From: Trametes villosa
Lineage: Eukaryota > Basidiomycota > Agaricomycetes > Polyporales > Polyporaceae
Assembly: GCA_002964805.2 (NCBI GenBank)
Contig: PUDQ02000020.1
Coordinates: 496,001 to 560,000, forward strand
Length of the DNA stretch: 64,000 bases
Direction of reading: 5' to 3'
The notes beneath the pieces were generated by a model that had not been told where the DNA came from, ran no database searches, and saw nothing but the letters and a program-made list of their open reading frames with translations. Position numbers and translations under genes: made by a program. Positions 18,530 through 28,008 of the stretch are shown here, piece after piece; the first letter of the stretch is position 1, and every line of letters starts with the position of its first letter.

Positions 18530-21500
18530 CTATGTAGCGTGCAGTGTCTAGTATCATTGTTGGTACGGTATGCAGGACGACGTACGAAGGGTTCCAACCA
18601 CGTTCCAATGCCAAAAATGCGAGATGCATCCCCGCAGCTTGAGGCAGGGGACTGGAACTGGTATCCCATGAAGTTCTTGCCACGGCTGCGCGCGGCCGGC
18701 GTCGGCGTGTTCTCGGCTGTGGCTAGGGGAGAGGTCTCGGGGTGATCGCCGACAAAGCCCGGTGCCGCAAGCTTGCCTACGTCAGGCTTCGAGAAAGTGA
18801 GACATGATCGTAACTTCGATCAGGGTGCGCATACCAGAAGTCCAGCTAGTCCAATCACATCATCGCCCTGAGCCGGGCTTGGTGCTGGGACGTCACCGTT
18901 CCCATCGGCGATCGCCATGGCCAGCTTATCCTCGCGCGTCGGCGCCCGGGCGGGCACCTTTGGCGGCGCGTGCGCATGCGTGTGCGCGGGCGGGCTTCCA
19001 GTATTGTCCATGTACGATGGCTAGCAAGCGGGCGAGGGGGAAGGACAAGGTGAAGAGCGCAGGGCGCACGGTGTTTATGAGGGCAAGCTCGCGCTCGTCC
19101 GCTGGCATGCGCTCGGGCGCACGCACTCTCGGTCCCGCGGTTGGGCTTGGATCGGGCGGCGGGCGTCGAAATGGGCTGCGGTAGCGCGCCGTTGCCATTT
19201 TGGGATTGTTCGGCGCATCACGTTACCCATCCTGGGCGCCACAAACCACCGTAAGGTTGGGGTTTCGGGCGCGGATGGCACTCTGTCAAGAATTCCTGCC
19301 ATTTTCGCTTATGTTTGGCCAAGGCCGCCGTAGACCGAGTAGCGCATCCCGTTAGTACGCCAGATGCTAGCACTCAGTGTCGGACTCCTAGCCCGCGCGG
19401 TGATGAAGCGTATGATTCTGTCAAGTTTCGAGCGTTTCCTCCCGGCGCCAGTACCTGCCATTTATGGTATGTCCGTGGGTCCGCGGCCGGCACAGCTCCG
19501 GCCATCGTGCCGCACTGCCGCCTGGGCTGGTTCCACCGGGCATAGGTATTCAGCGTGGGGTGCTCTCGGCGTAGGCGGTGGAAATTCACAGTATCAACCA
19601 CGTACGATTGGCGCTTGTGTTGCGGCGACGGTTCACCGTTTAGCATCAGCTATGCGCTTCGTATCAGACGGTCCGATCGGCGGTATACGCACAGGCACCG
19701 ATGTTTCAGCATGGTACAGAGGAGCGGTGTATGAGAGTGATTTATATCAGGTTTTAGTCCACGGAGTGCGCCCCAACTCTACCCCTTGTCCCCCGCCGAA
19801 GCAACCGCCGCCGGGTGAGCAGCTTTCTCTCCCCACAACTTCGCCGGGACGCCTTTGCTGGCTCAGGCGTGGGCATGGTGGGCTCGGCGATGCGGCGGGC
19901 GGTCAGGGGGGAGCCTAGAGTTCGTCCTCGTCCGCGCTCACACCTTCGTCCTCGTCAGCGGCAACGATGGCAGCGTTCCGTTCGATGGGGACGTGGCGAG
20001 TGTGTGGGAGGAGGGGGAGGAGGGATGTCCGCACGATCCAGCTCCACATGCCGAGGGATACGGTGACGCCGTGCTTGTGCTCGATCGTCAGGTAGGCGTG
20101 TTTCACCAACGACTGCTCGACGGTGTTCAGGACGATGAATTCCGTGACCGCTAGTTCCATCGTTCGAATCCCCACTATCCTGCCAGCGATGTCCGCTGGA
20201 CGCGCAGCGTACCACGGCCTTGCAATGCTGGCCCGGCCGCTGGCTGCGGACGGGTCGGGTATCTCCTCCAGTGCGGTGACGTGGACAAGAAGGCCGACGT
20301 GGAGCGGTTGGGTGGGGAGGACGACTACGTCGAGGAAGGCTGTTTCGAGTATCGCATTGTTTCGTGGCAGCTTTGAGGGTGCCCTTCCTCTTTCAATGGC
20401 ATGGACATTCACAGGCAGCATGATGGCTAGCTCTGGAGGTGGGGGGAGATGAGTGTTCTCCCGGTGAGAGGGGGAGGAAAGGGTGAATCTTTAGACGCGC
20501 AGCAATCTGGTCATTTTTAAAGCGGCGCGTGCGCCCGATTACATGTTCACCTGCCATTTTCAGGTGTCAGCAAGACATCCTGTTAGGAAGCCTGGTATGG
20601 GGTGCTTCTATCCGCTCAGGAGAGCAGCAGGCTACCTCCTAGCAAGCTGCTTTCCCAGCTATCTCCGGCACGCCCTCGAAGCATCCGCCCCACGCACACG
20701 GTGCGGCAGCTATCGCACCGCTCTGAGCGGTCCGAAAGGCGCCGCCTCCAGCCAGTGAGTCAAGGGATAACATGGGAACATGCTCACTAGGCTGCATCCT
20801 TGTACATGCGGGGAGGGGTTAGAGAGCGGGCGCCGCCGCAGGCCACCCTGGGCACCGCCTGCAGAAGGACAGGACCTCTGCTTCAGTTAACGGTGTGTTT
20901 GCCCACCCCGCGGTCAAGGTGCTGCACGCTGTTCTAGCGGCACGGAAAAGTAATCTAGAGGTGTGCAGTGCTTCAGGGTAATTAAATTTTGGTGGGCCAG
21001 GACGCTTACACTTTGTAGCGCTCTCTCCCATGCGGTCGAGGCGCCGCCGCCGTTCGCGCCTCTACACACTGCATGTTATGCGGGCATTGCATGCCGGGCA
21101 TCAAGGATTCGCAGTAGGGGGGAGGCGATTGCGGCCGTGTCCCTACCGGTAGTAATCCATTGTCGACGCCGGTGTGAACATGGCGACCACTCGCAGCACA
21201 CTGCTGGCCCACCAGATTAGGGCGCGTGCGGGCCCGGTCGTGTCGCATCTAATCTTATCTCCAAGATTGGGCTCGGGCGCTAACGCTCATGGTCCGTGCA
21301 TTCTCGGCGCATACGCGGCCAGGGGTAGGTTCGGGGTACACTTCATCTGCACACCAGTACTTTGCGCTGGGAGCGCGTAGCTGGGCAGGCATCCGTAGCG
21401 TTATACGGGGACGGTAGGAAACGCGGACTGCTGAGCCTACACCGGTTGTTTCAGCTCGGGGAGGATTTACGGCATAGAGCCACCTTCCATGCGCCCAACA

Positions 21501-21672
21501 CAGTTGGCTTCTCGCGCGTTGTGCAGGAGCATACACCCGACGCACTCTATTGCAGGGGGGCTTGGACACTCTGACGAGCCATACGTACCTTCTGGGCGGT
21601 GTTTTGCCTTCCTCACGCCTGGGGAATAGCGTGGGAAAAGCATGGATAGTGGTGGTGTGAAGTCAAGGCGCC
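18530..21672 (-). other. LINE 5' region (extended leader)
   Basis: This 3.1 kb lies inside the target-site duplication and upstream of ORF1, so it was delivered with the element. It holds the 168-codon ORF listed separately and several short ATG frames. The 10-mer CCTGCCATTT occurs three times on the plus strand (19295, 19454, 20550). I see no poly(A)/T run or second set of duplications that would mark a nested insertion. Confidence 0.55.
19915..20421 (-). CDS. Hypothetical 168-residue ORF inside the LINE 5' region
   Basis: ATG 20421 to TAG 19915, no introns. I do not recognise the protein. The middle (about residues 35-135) alternates hydrophobic and polar residues in a way that suggests beta strands, for example FIVLNTVEQSLVKHAYLTIE. 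The C-terminal tail is acidic (ADEDEGVSADEDEL). It is in the same orientation as ORF1 and ORF2 and lies about 1.4 kb upstream of ORF1. It could be an extra element-encoded protein, a captured host fragment, or a chance ORF; length and composition favour a real or recently real gene, but only moderately. Confidence 0.45.
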   Translation of the reverse strand: MLPVNVHAIERGRAPSKLPRNNAILETAFLDVVVLPTQPLHVGLLVHVTALEEIPDPSAASGRASIARPWYAARPADIAGRIVGIRTMELAVTEFIVLNTVEQSLVKHAYLTIEHKHGVTVSLGMWSWIVRTSLLPLLPHTRHVPIERNAAIVAADEDEGVSADEDEL

Positions 21673-21691
21673 CCCCGGCCGTCTACTTCTT
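21673..21691 (+). repeat. Right target-site duplication of the LINE
   Basis: This is the second perfect copy of the 19-bp sequence at 9580-9598. It overlaps the SWD2 stop codon (TAG at 21683-21685 on the minus strand) and the final Lys codons. The insertion therefore left the SWD2 coding sequence complete but gave it a new 3' flank. Confidence 0.9.
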
Positions 21692-23057
21692 CTTCAACAG
21701 CTCCTTCGCAATCTCCTCGGGATCGCCATTCGGATCGGGCAACCAGAACGCCTATTCGACCGTCGTCAACACGCTGCACAAGATAGAGTTCACTCAGCCT
21801 GCCACTCACGAGCTCTGCACCCGCGGAACACATCATCGCGAAGCGTGGATTAAACTTGACACATCTTGAGGGCCCGGGGTGGCCTTCGAGGACGGCCATG
21901 GGCGCGAAACGCAAAGGCGGTGCTTTCAGGTCGATGGGCTTGTCCTTCGCCGGCAGGTTCTGGACGTCCCAGACGTAGATCTTCCCGTCCAGACTCCCAC
22001 TGACCACAAACTTGCTGTCCGGTGTCCAGGAGACCTCCTCGCCGCTGCATCCTCGTGATGGCTCGATGTCGAGTGGAATGTCCAGCTTCCGGCGCTCAAG
22101 TCCCAAGTGACCTTCGAGCTTGGCTAGTAGGTGGCCGTCAAACGCATCCATGATGTAGTGAGCGCCGCCAGAGCATCCGACTAGGAGGTACTTCCCGTCG
22201 GTAGAGAACGCCAAGGAAGTCATGTAGATAGCTCGTGGCGGGAAGCTAACGAGAGACAGGGTAGGGTCCTCCAGCGTAATGGTGAGGAAAGGTGCCTTGT
22301 CGAAGTTGGCTTGGTCATAGAGCAGAATGCGGGAGTACTGGTTGACGCCGACAGCAAAGACAAGGCCAGATGCGTCGTACGCGACAACCGGTGATGCAGG
22401 GAGGTTCAAAAGGCCTCGGCAATTCGGCGAGCGAAGGTCCCATAGGCGCACCGTCTTGTCAAGAGACCCAGACATGAAGCCGTCGTCAACGGGAGACATC
22501 TCAAGAGAGATGACGCGACCGTGGTGGCCCTTGAAGTACTGCAGGTACTTGTTGTCGTGCAAGGAGTGGTAGCGGATTGTATCGTCTTCCTTGGTCGAAG
22601 CGTGCAGGATCGCGGTATTCTTGTGTGTGAACCGGGGAAGATCAACTCCATACTTCTTGGAGTACAGGATCTTTAGCTGTCTAGCAAAGGCACCTCCGGT
22701 TAGTCCTTCCAACAGGGCACCGCAGGATGGGAGGAACTCGCTTGCCGGATTTGCAGCTGTACAACCGGAATGTCTCATCCTCCGCCGCCGTTATAACCTG
22801 GTCTCCCCTGTCATCGAAGCTGATGCCGGAAATCTGCCTGGGTCCCAGTTGATTTGGACGTGGTGAGGAGGAACCGGGCGAAGGTGGCGTCTGCTGCTCG
22901 ACCGCGGTCTTGAATATCCTGGCCGGCTTCAGCTTGCTCTAGACGAACACTCAGAGACATGTTCTCCACGACAAAGCGCAACAAGTACCATGATGGCCGG
23001 GGTCAGGGCGAGAGACGGGGAGGGCTCATTGCTGGGGGTCGTCGCGGGTGGCGGCAT
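21683..23057 (-). CDS. SWD2: SWD2-like WD40 protein (COMPASS/CPF subunit)
   Basis: Four exons: 23057-22989, 22938 to about 22740, about 22680-21810, and 21751-21683. Exon 1 gives 23 residues (MPPPATTPSNEPSPSLALTP...). Joined to exon 2 it reads SKLKPARIFKTAVEQQ and GISFDDRGDQVITAAEDETFRLY. The body carries WD repeats, with signatures LYSKKYGVDLPRFTH, SGSLDKTVRLWDLRSPN and SGSLDGKIYVWDVQ. It ends GDPEEIAKELLKKK. These are hallmarks of Swd2/WDR82, a beta-propeller shared by the Set1/COMPASS H3K4 methyltransferase and, in yeast, the cleavage and polyadenylation factor. The exon 2 to 3 junction uses either a GC-AG intron or a GTTCCT donor. The LINE insertion abuts the stop codon. Confidence 0.93.
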
Positions 23058-23181
23058 CGTGCAAGCTGTGAGCGCGCGCATTACGCGCCCGGTCTCTAAG
23101 AGTGCGGAGTCTGAAACGAATATTTCGCGCCTCCGCATTCGTACTGTGCTCTTGACCACCACCGCCGTTGACCTCTACACC
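23058..23181. promoter_or_regulatory. Compact bidirectional promoter, SWD2 / RPB5
   Basis: Only about 124 bp lie between the two divergent ATGs, so the 5' leaders and promoters must share or overlap this segment. I see no TATA box in it, which is usual for housekeeping genes. Confidence 0.6.
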
Positions 23182-24102
23182 ATGTCTGCTGAAAATGACG
23201 AGTCTCCCAAGCTCTGGAAAGTCAACCGGACTATCCACGAGCTCGTAAAAGACCGCGTATGTCGCGCAAAATGGCATTGAAGACCGCTCGGGATTGACGC
23301 CTTCTGCAGGGCTTCCAAGTCTCGGACGATGAGATTAACATGGACCTCGCCACCTTCCGCAACCACTATGCGAACCAGAGCGGGAGTGTCGAGTGAGTGT
23401 TTTCCGAGCTATAGACGCGTGTAACGCGTCCCGACTGGCCACTGACATCCTGGCAGCCGGAGTCAGCTGAACTTCTTCACGAATCACCGGGACAACCCTG
23501 CCGTCCAGATCTTCATTTTCTTCACGGACGAGAAGAGTGTAGGAGTAAAGACGATGCGCAAGTGAGTCTTCGGAAATAACCTGCGAGCTCCTCCTGGATG
23601 CAAACCGCCGAACCGGCTAGGCTGCTCGGAATTCTGGAAGAGAAGGCCATCCAGCAAGGCATCATTGTGTTCCCCGGGAACATGACCCCCTCCGCGCGCA
23701 AGGTGAGTTTACTGATTGGCTGCTGTCGCACTTCCTTTCCCCAACACCCCGGTACTGTTTAGGTGATCGTCGCAATGGCGCAGACGTACAAGCTTGAGGA
23801 GTTCTCAGAGTCGGATCTACTCGTCAACATTACGCACCACACCCTAGTCCCGAAACACGAGCTCCTCACCCCTCAGCAGAAGAAGGAACTGTTGGAGACA
23901 TAGTACGTACCGCTGTCACCGGTGCCATGCTCACAGCTTACCCACACCGCCCAAAAGCCGGCTGAAGGAGACCCAGCTGCCACGCATTCAGCTAGCGGAC
24001 CCGGTTGCGCGGTACTACGGCCTGAAACGCGGCAATGTCGTCAAAATTACTCGGCCAAGCGAGACCAGCGGCCGCTACGCCAGCTATCGAATCTGCTTCT
24101 AG
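23182..24102 (+). CDS. RPB5: RPB5, RPABC1 subunit common to RNA polymerases I, II and III
   Basis: Six exons begin at ATG 23182. The first (23182-23256) gives [20 protein letters not shown]. Later exons read [35 protein letters not shown], and [14 protein letters not shown]. The conserved C-terminal jaw domain is last: [20 protein letters not shown], then [17 protein letters not shown] and [11 protein letters not shown]. Rpb5 sits at the downstream DNA entry of all three nuclear RNA polymerases. The length (about 220 residues) and the exact YYGLKRG and YRICF endings are typical. Confidence is very high. Confidence 0.97.
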
Positions 24103-26884
24103 CCGCCGTCATATCATTATTGGTCCACCATCGGTCCCGGGTCTTCTTCCTGTCTGTTCTCGGCATCTCCACTATCACATCCTGCTATGTAGCCATCTGT
24201 TCCATGTCGTTGCTCGTTCATTGCATTGTATATTTTCCCAAATTCTGCTTAATAGTTCACACACATTTCCCGCACCAGAGGCCCCGTGGTACGTCTGTCT
24301 GATGCCTTGCACCACCAATGCTAGTGTAACCCGCGCCGTCGGTGAGTTTCCACTCCACTGACATGTCAGGCCTGCCGCGCTGACCACGTCAGTCTAGTCG
24401 ATATTGCCACTGCGGCACTGCTGTAATCCGGATGACGCAGACGAGCCCTCTTCACGGGGCGGGAAGTGCGGGAGGATCGCACAGATCGCCCGGAAATCTC
24501 GCCCTGGCGCTCGGTATTGTCGTTGGCCCGAACAACCATGACACGGGCGATGCTTTGGTGTCAACAGCCTTCGCTGCCATGTCTAGTGCTATGATATATG
24601 CCAACGGCCGCAGGTTTATTCAAACATGCCGAGTGTCGCTGCTATCGCGGGTAGCCATGACGAGAAGACGGAATCGGCCCGGTGGGTGTCGCTGCTCGAC
24701 TCGGCAAGTTTGTCTATGTCTGGAAACGTGATCAGTTGGTTCCGCACACATGTTGATTCATCCGCTACAGGCATCCCAACCGCTCCGGGAGGTATATCCC
24801 CGCCTTTTCTCGCTGCATGATAGGCCTTGAGCTCGCATTCCGTTTCAAGTTCGACGACCCTGCAACCCGCAGAGCCTCCGACGATCACAACGGTTACTTC
24901 CATTGCGTTTCCCGTCCAGCCGTCGTCACCCTGCCAGGTGATTTGTTTCGTTCATTTCTGAAACGTTTTCGGAACCTATGAAGCCTCATCGACATCCCTC
25001 TTCACGCGCAGTATCGATGGCCCACAGCAGTGATGAGCGGGAGCTTCTGCGATCATGGAGATGTTCTGGCCGCAAAGTGTAGTCCTTCCCGCTCTTTCGT
25101 CGAGCTAGACCGGTAGCTCCCGCACCAACGCCGCCGGCGTTCCAATGGACCTGGAATCGCCCTAACCCAGAGCGTACCAGGCCTCGTACAAGAATATTCT
25201 CCGGAGGCACTGCGCACTCCACAGCGCGCCGAGTCGGGCCACGCTTGCCACTATTCGCGACCGCAGGCTTAGCACCGTGTGCGTTCGCCACCTCCTCCGC
25301 TCCCTTCGGGCGGCAAGAAGCTAGCTTCCATGGTGCCTCGAATTGATGCGGCTGCGCGGACGTGTTTGAGTGCTTCGCTACGTCGACGGCGTGCGTCTTG
25401 GCTACCCTTGTTTATTTGGTGAGTCCGTCTGTGCAAATGACTAGTACCTTCCTGGACCTGATCGACCGAATATACCAGAGGTTCGGCTGTGCGCGAATAC
25501 GGGGAGGTACCCGCACCGAAATTGGTTACCAACTGCACTGCAATGGAAGACTGTCAGAGGGCATCCATCTTGACTTCTCGACAATCCTCCATGCCCTAGA
25601 GATCTACTGTTCTTGAGAAGCCGAGATCATCCCTGTATGGAGGTACGCATACCATGTCCATCCTCGTTCGCAGGTGTACGCCTCATAATACCCGACGCTC
25701 ACAGGTGACAGCCACTGCCTACGCAATTTCTCCTTGTCTGTCGTAGCACCACTTCGACTGGCCTGACTAAACGCGTCTGCCTCAGCGTTGTCCGACCCTC
25801 GACGGCCTTGTGTCCGACCCCAGTCCGTTGAACGAGGCTGTGGCTGATTTTACTGCTGGATGAAACGCGAACACAGGCGCACAACGTACACGTTGGGGTG
25901 AAGGAAAGGCGCGCCGAACACGACGTGCGCGAGCGCCCCTTGGCCCTGGAACGTTTGTTTTCGGACTACGTCTCCGTCACATCGGTCTCAGGCGGGTGCT
26001 GAGGTTGCTGTTGTACGGAGATGAGGTTCTATGAATGTCTCCCTGACCGCAGTTTAGAGGCGAGCTGCGTTGTTAACCGTCATGACATTCGGGATGGACA
26101 GTCGGCGGATGCCGGCCTATGGCCATGTGCCCACTGGTCCCGCTTCCGCTCTCTTGACCCTCGGCCTCGATCAGACCACCCATACTCTCCCCGGAGTCTA
26201 TTGCCAATCTCAGCAATTCGCGCTGGTCTCCTAACCGGTGCGGGATCTCTCGAATCTGTAGTATGAACACGGCGATCGTCAGGCTTTACGCTGTTGCCGC
26301 GCGGCGGCGTTGAAGCGGCGTGCGTCTGGTTTTGGCGGTCATCCTCGGATTATGTCCCGGCCTTCGTGTAAGCGCAGCGCTATGCTTTTTTTGATCATTG
26401 ACAGCACCATCTTGAGCAGGTGCAAGCCCGGGAGTCATCACTGCGGCTCCCGATTTGTCGGTAGGTGACAGCACCCCCTCTCCCAGCGTGTTCAAACATC
26501 TGACGCTCCCAACGTTGACAGGCTGCGCTGTTGCTGTGCGAGCAGTGGCTTGGGCCAGATTGTGTGCAATCTGATCGGAATGGCACATGCAGCCAACCGC
26601 TCGCAGTACCCGCAAGTCCTGGGCGAGCGGGTTGCCTTCCAGACGACAATGGCTGCCCGGGGACACGCGATCGCAAGGTTTTCCCCGGCGTTGATGTACA
26701 TTTCTCACCATCTCAGGATAGATCTGGCGGGCGACAACGCTGCAGCGCCATCCAGGGAAGCGTCTTCCAGCTTTTTGGTCCGGCACGACGGTGCGCTGGT
26801 ACGGACATGCGCACATAAAAGCCGTCTGCGGGGTCGCCGTTTGCCATCCGACCTCAGCCTCAGCAGATCCACACTTGCCACACC
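24103..26884. other. Long gene-poor region upstream of the first terpene synthase
   Basis: This 2.8 kb has no gene that I recognise. A T7 run at 26386-26392 has no matching flanking duplications that I can find. A TATA-like ATAAAAG near 26816 lies about 65 bp before the terpene synthase ATG and probably serves it. The rest may be decayed repeat DNA. Confidence 0.5.
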
Positions 26885-28008
26885 ATGTCCGCCCAGCAGT
26901 TCATCCTCCCCGACCTCCTCGCCGTATGCCCTCTCAAGGGTTCGACAAACCCGCACTACGCCCAGGCCGCCGCCGAGTCGTCCGCGTGGGTCAAGAGCTA
27001 CAACATCTTCGACGCCCGCAAGCTCGCGTTCCTCCTGCAGGGCAGCAGCGAGCTGCTCGTCTCCCACGCCTATCCCTACGCCCCCTACGAGCAGTTCCGG
27101 ACGTGCTGCGACTTCGTCAATCTGCTCTTCGTTGTCGATGAAGTCAGCGACGACCAGAACGGCAAAGATGCCCGCCGCACCGGGGAGGTCTTCCTGAATG
27201 TCATGCGCTACCCCGAGTGGGATGACGGCTCGGCCCTCGCGAAGATGACCCGGGAGTGCGTGGCTCATGCTCATGTCGTGCCAGCCCGTGATTCATGTCA
27301 AGCTGACGGCGTGCATTCAATCCTAGGTTCAAACAACGGCTGCTCGCATTCACCGGCCCCAACGCATACCGCCGCTTCCTCATGCACTGCGACGACTATG
27401 TCAACGCGGTCGCCCGCGAGGCGGAGTACAGGGAACGCGGCGTGGTCCTTGACATCGACTCGTTCCAGACGCTGCGACGCGAGAACAGCGCCATCCGCCT
27501 GTGCTTCGGCCTGTTTGAGTTTGCGCTCGGCATCGACCTCCCCGACTTCATTTTCCAGGACGAACACTTCATGACCCTGTACTGGGCGGCCGCCGACATG
27601 GTCTGCTGGTCCAATGTAAGTATTCCCTCCGCTATCTTTGCCCCGGCCGTACCTAATTGTCTCCCCCAGGACGTCTACTCGTACAACATGGAGCAGGCTA
27701 AGGGGCACACCGGCAACAACATTGTCACGGTGCTCATGCGGCAGAAAAAGATCTCCCTCCAGGAGGCGTCGGACCTCATCGGCGAGCACTTCGCCGTGCT
27801 GATGAGCCGATTTGTGGAGGTTAAGAAGCAGCTCCCATCATTCGGCGCCGCGTTGGATGATGCGGTGGCAAAGTACGTCGCGGCGATGGAGCACTGGGTT
27901 ATCGGCAACCTCGAATGGAGCTTCGAGTCGCAACGGTACTTCGGCGCGGAGCACACACGGGTGAAGGCGACCCGCGTGGTGGTGCTCAGCCCCGCGGACG
28001 AGATCTGA
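26885..28008 (+). CDS. Sesquiterpene synthase 1 (class I terpene cyclase)
   Basis: Three exons (26885-27255, 27327-27615, 27670-28008) encode 332 residues. The metal-binding motif is D85-E-V-S-D89, followed by DQNGK. The NSE triad is N220-D-V-Y-S224-Y-N-M-E228, created across the second splice junction. The C-terminal RY motif is in QRYFG. These bind three magnesium ions and the diphosphate of farnesyl diphosphate, which the enzyme ionises and cyclises in the cytosol. The DExSDDQNG signature resembles the basidiomycete Cop3/Omp3-type clade; the product cannot be read from sequence. The intron positions and phases match the paralogue at 31862-33009, so the pair arose by duplication. Confidence 0.95.

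Larger units (their letters stand above)
9599..21672 (-). mobile_element. Full-length Tad-type non-LTR retrotransposon (LINE), about 12.07 kb
   Basis: Read on the minus strand the element has a long 5' region (21672 to about 18530), ORF1 (ends 15611), a spacer of about 0.6 kb, ORF2 (ends 9772), a 3' UTR of about 170 bp, and a short A tail (T tract at 9597-9605). A perfect 17-19 bp target-site duplication bounds it. It has no terminal long repeats and no integrase, which excludes an LTR element. The order EN-RT-RNase H-CCHC in ORF2, with a CCHC-bearing ORF1 upstream, is that of the fungal Tad clade. Both large ORFs lack stops or frameshifts over thousands of bases, so the insertion is young and possibly active. 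At about 12 kb it is well above the roughly 7 kb of the Neurospora Tad element; the excess is mainly the 5' region. Confidence 0.92.

Noticed and set aside
20160..20176. tRNA B-box-like CGTTCGAATCCCC
   Set aside because: No A box or cloverleaf could be drawn around it, and it lies inside the 168-codon ORF.
9599..21672. Possibility that the large element is an LTR retrotransposon or that two separate elements lie side by side
   Set aside because: No long terminal repeats, protease or integrase are present. A single pair of perfect duplications encloses ORF2, ORF1 and the 5' region, and no internal poly(A) or second duplication pair was seen.
26386..26392. T7 run that could mark a retroposed insert
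   Set aside because: I found no matching duplication of the adjacent sequence within several kb. The same applies to the T7 run at 60811-60817.
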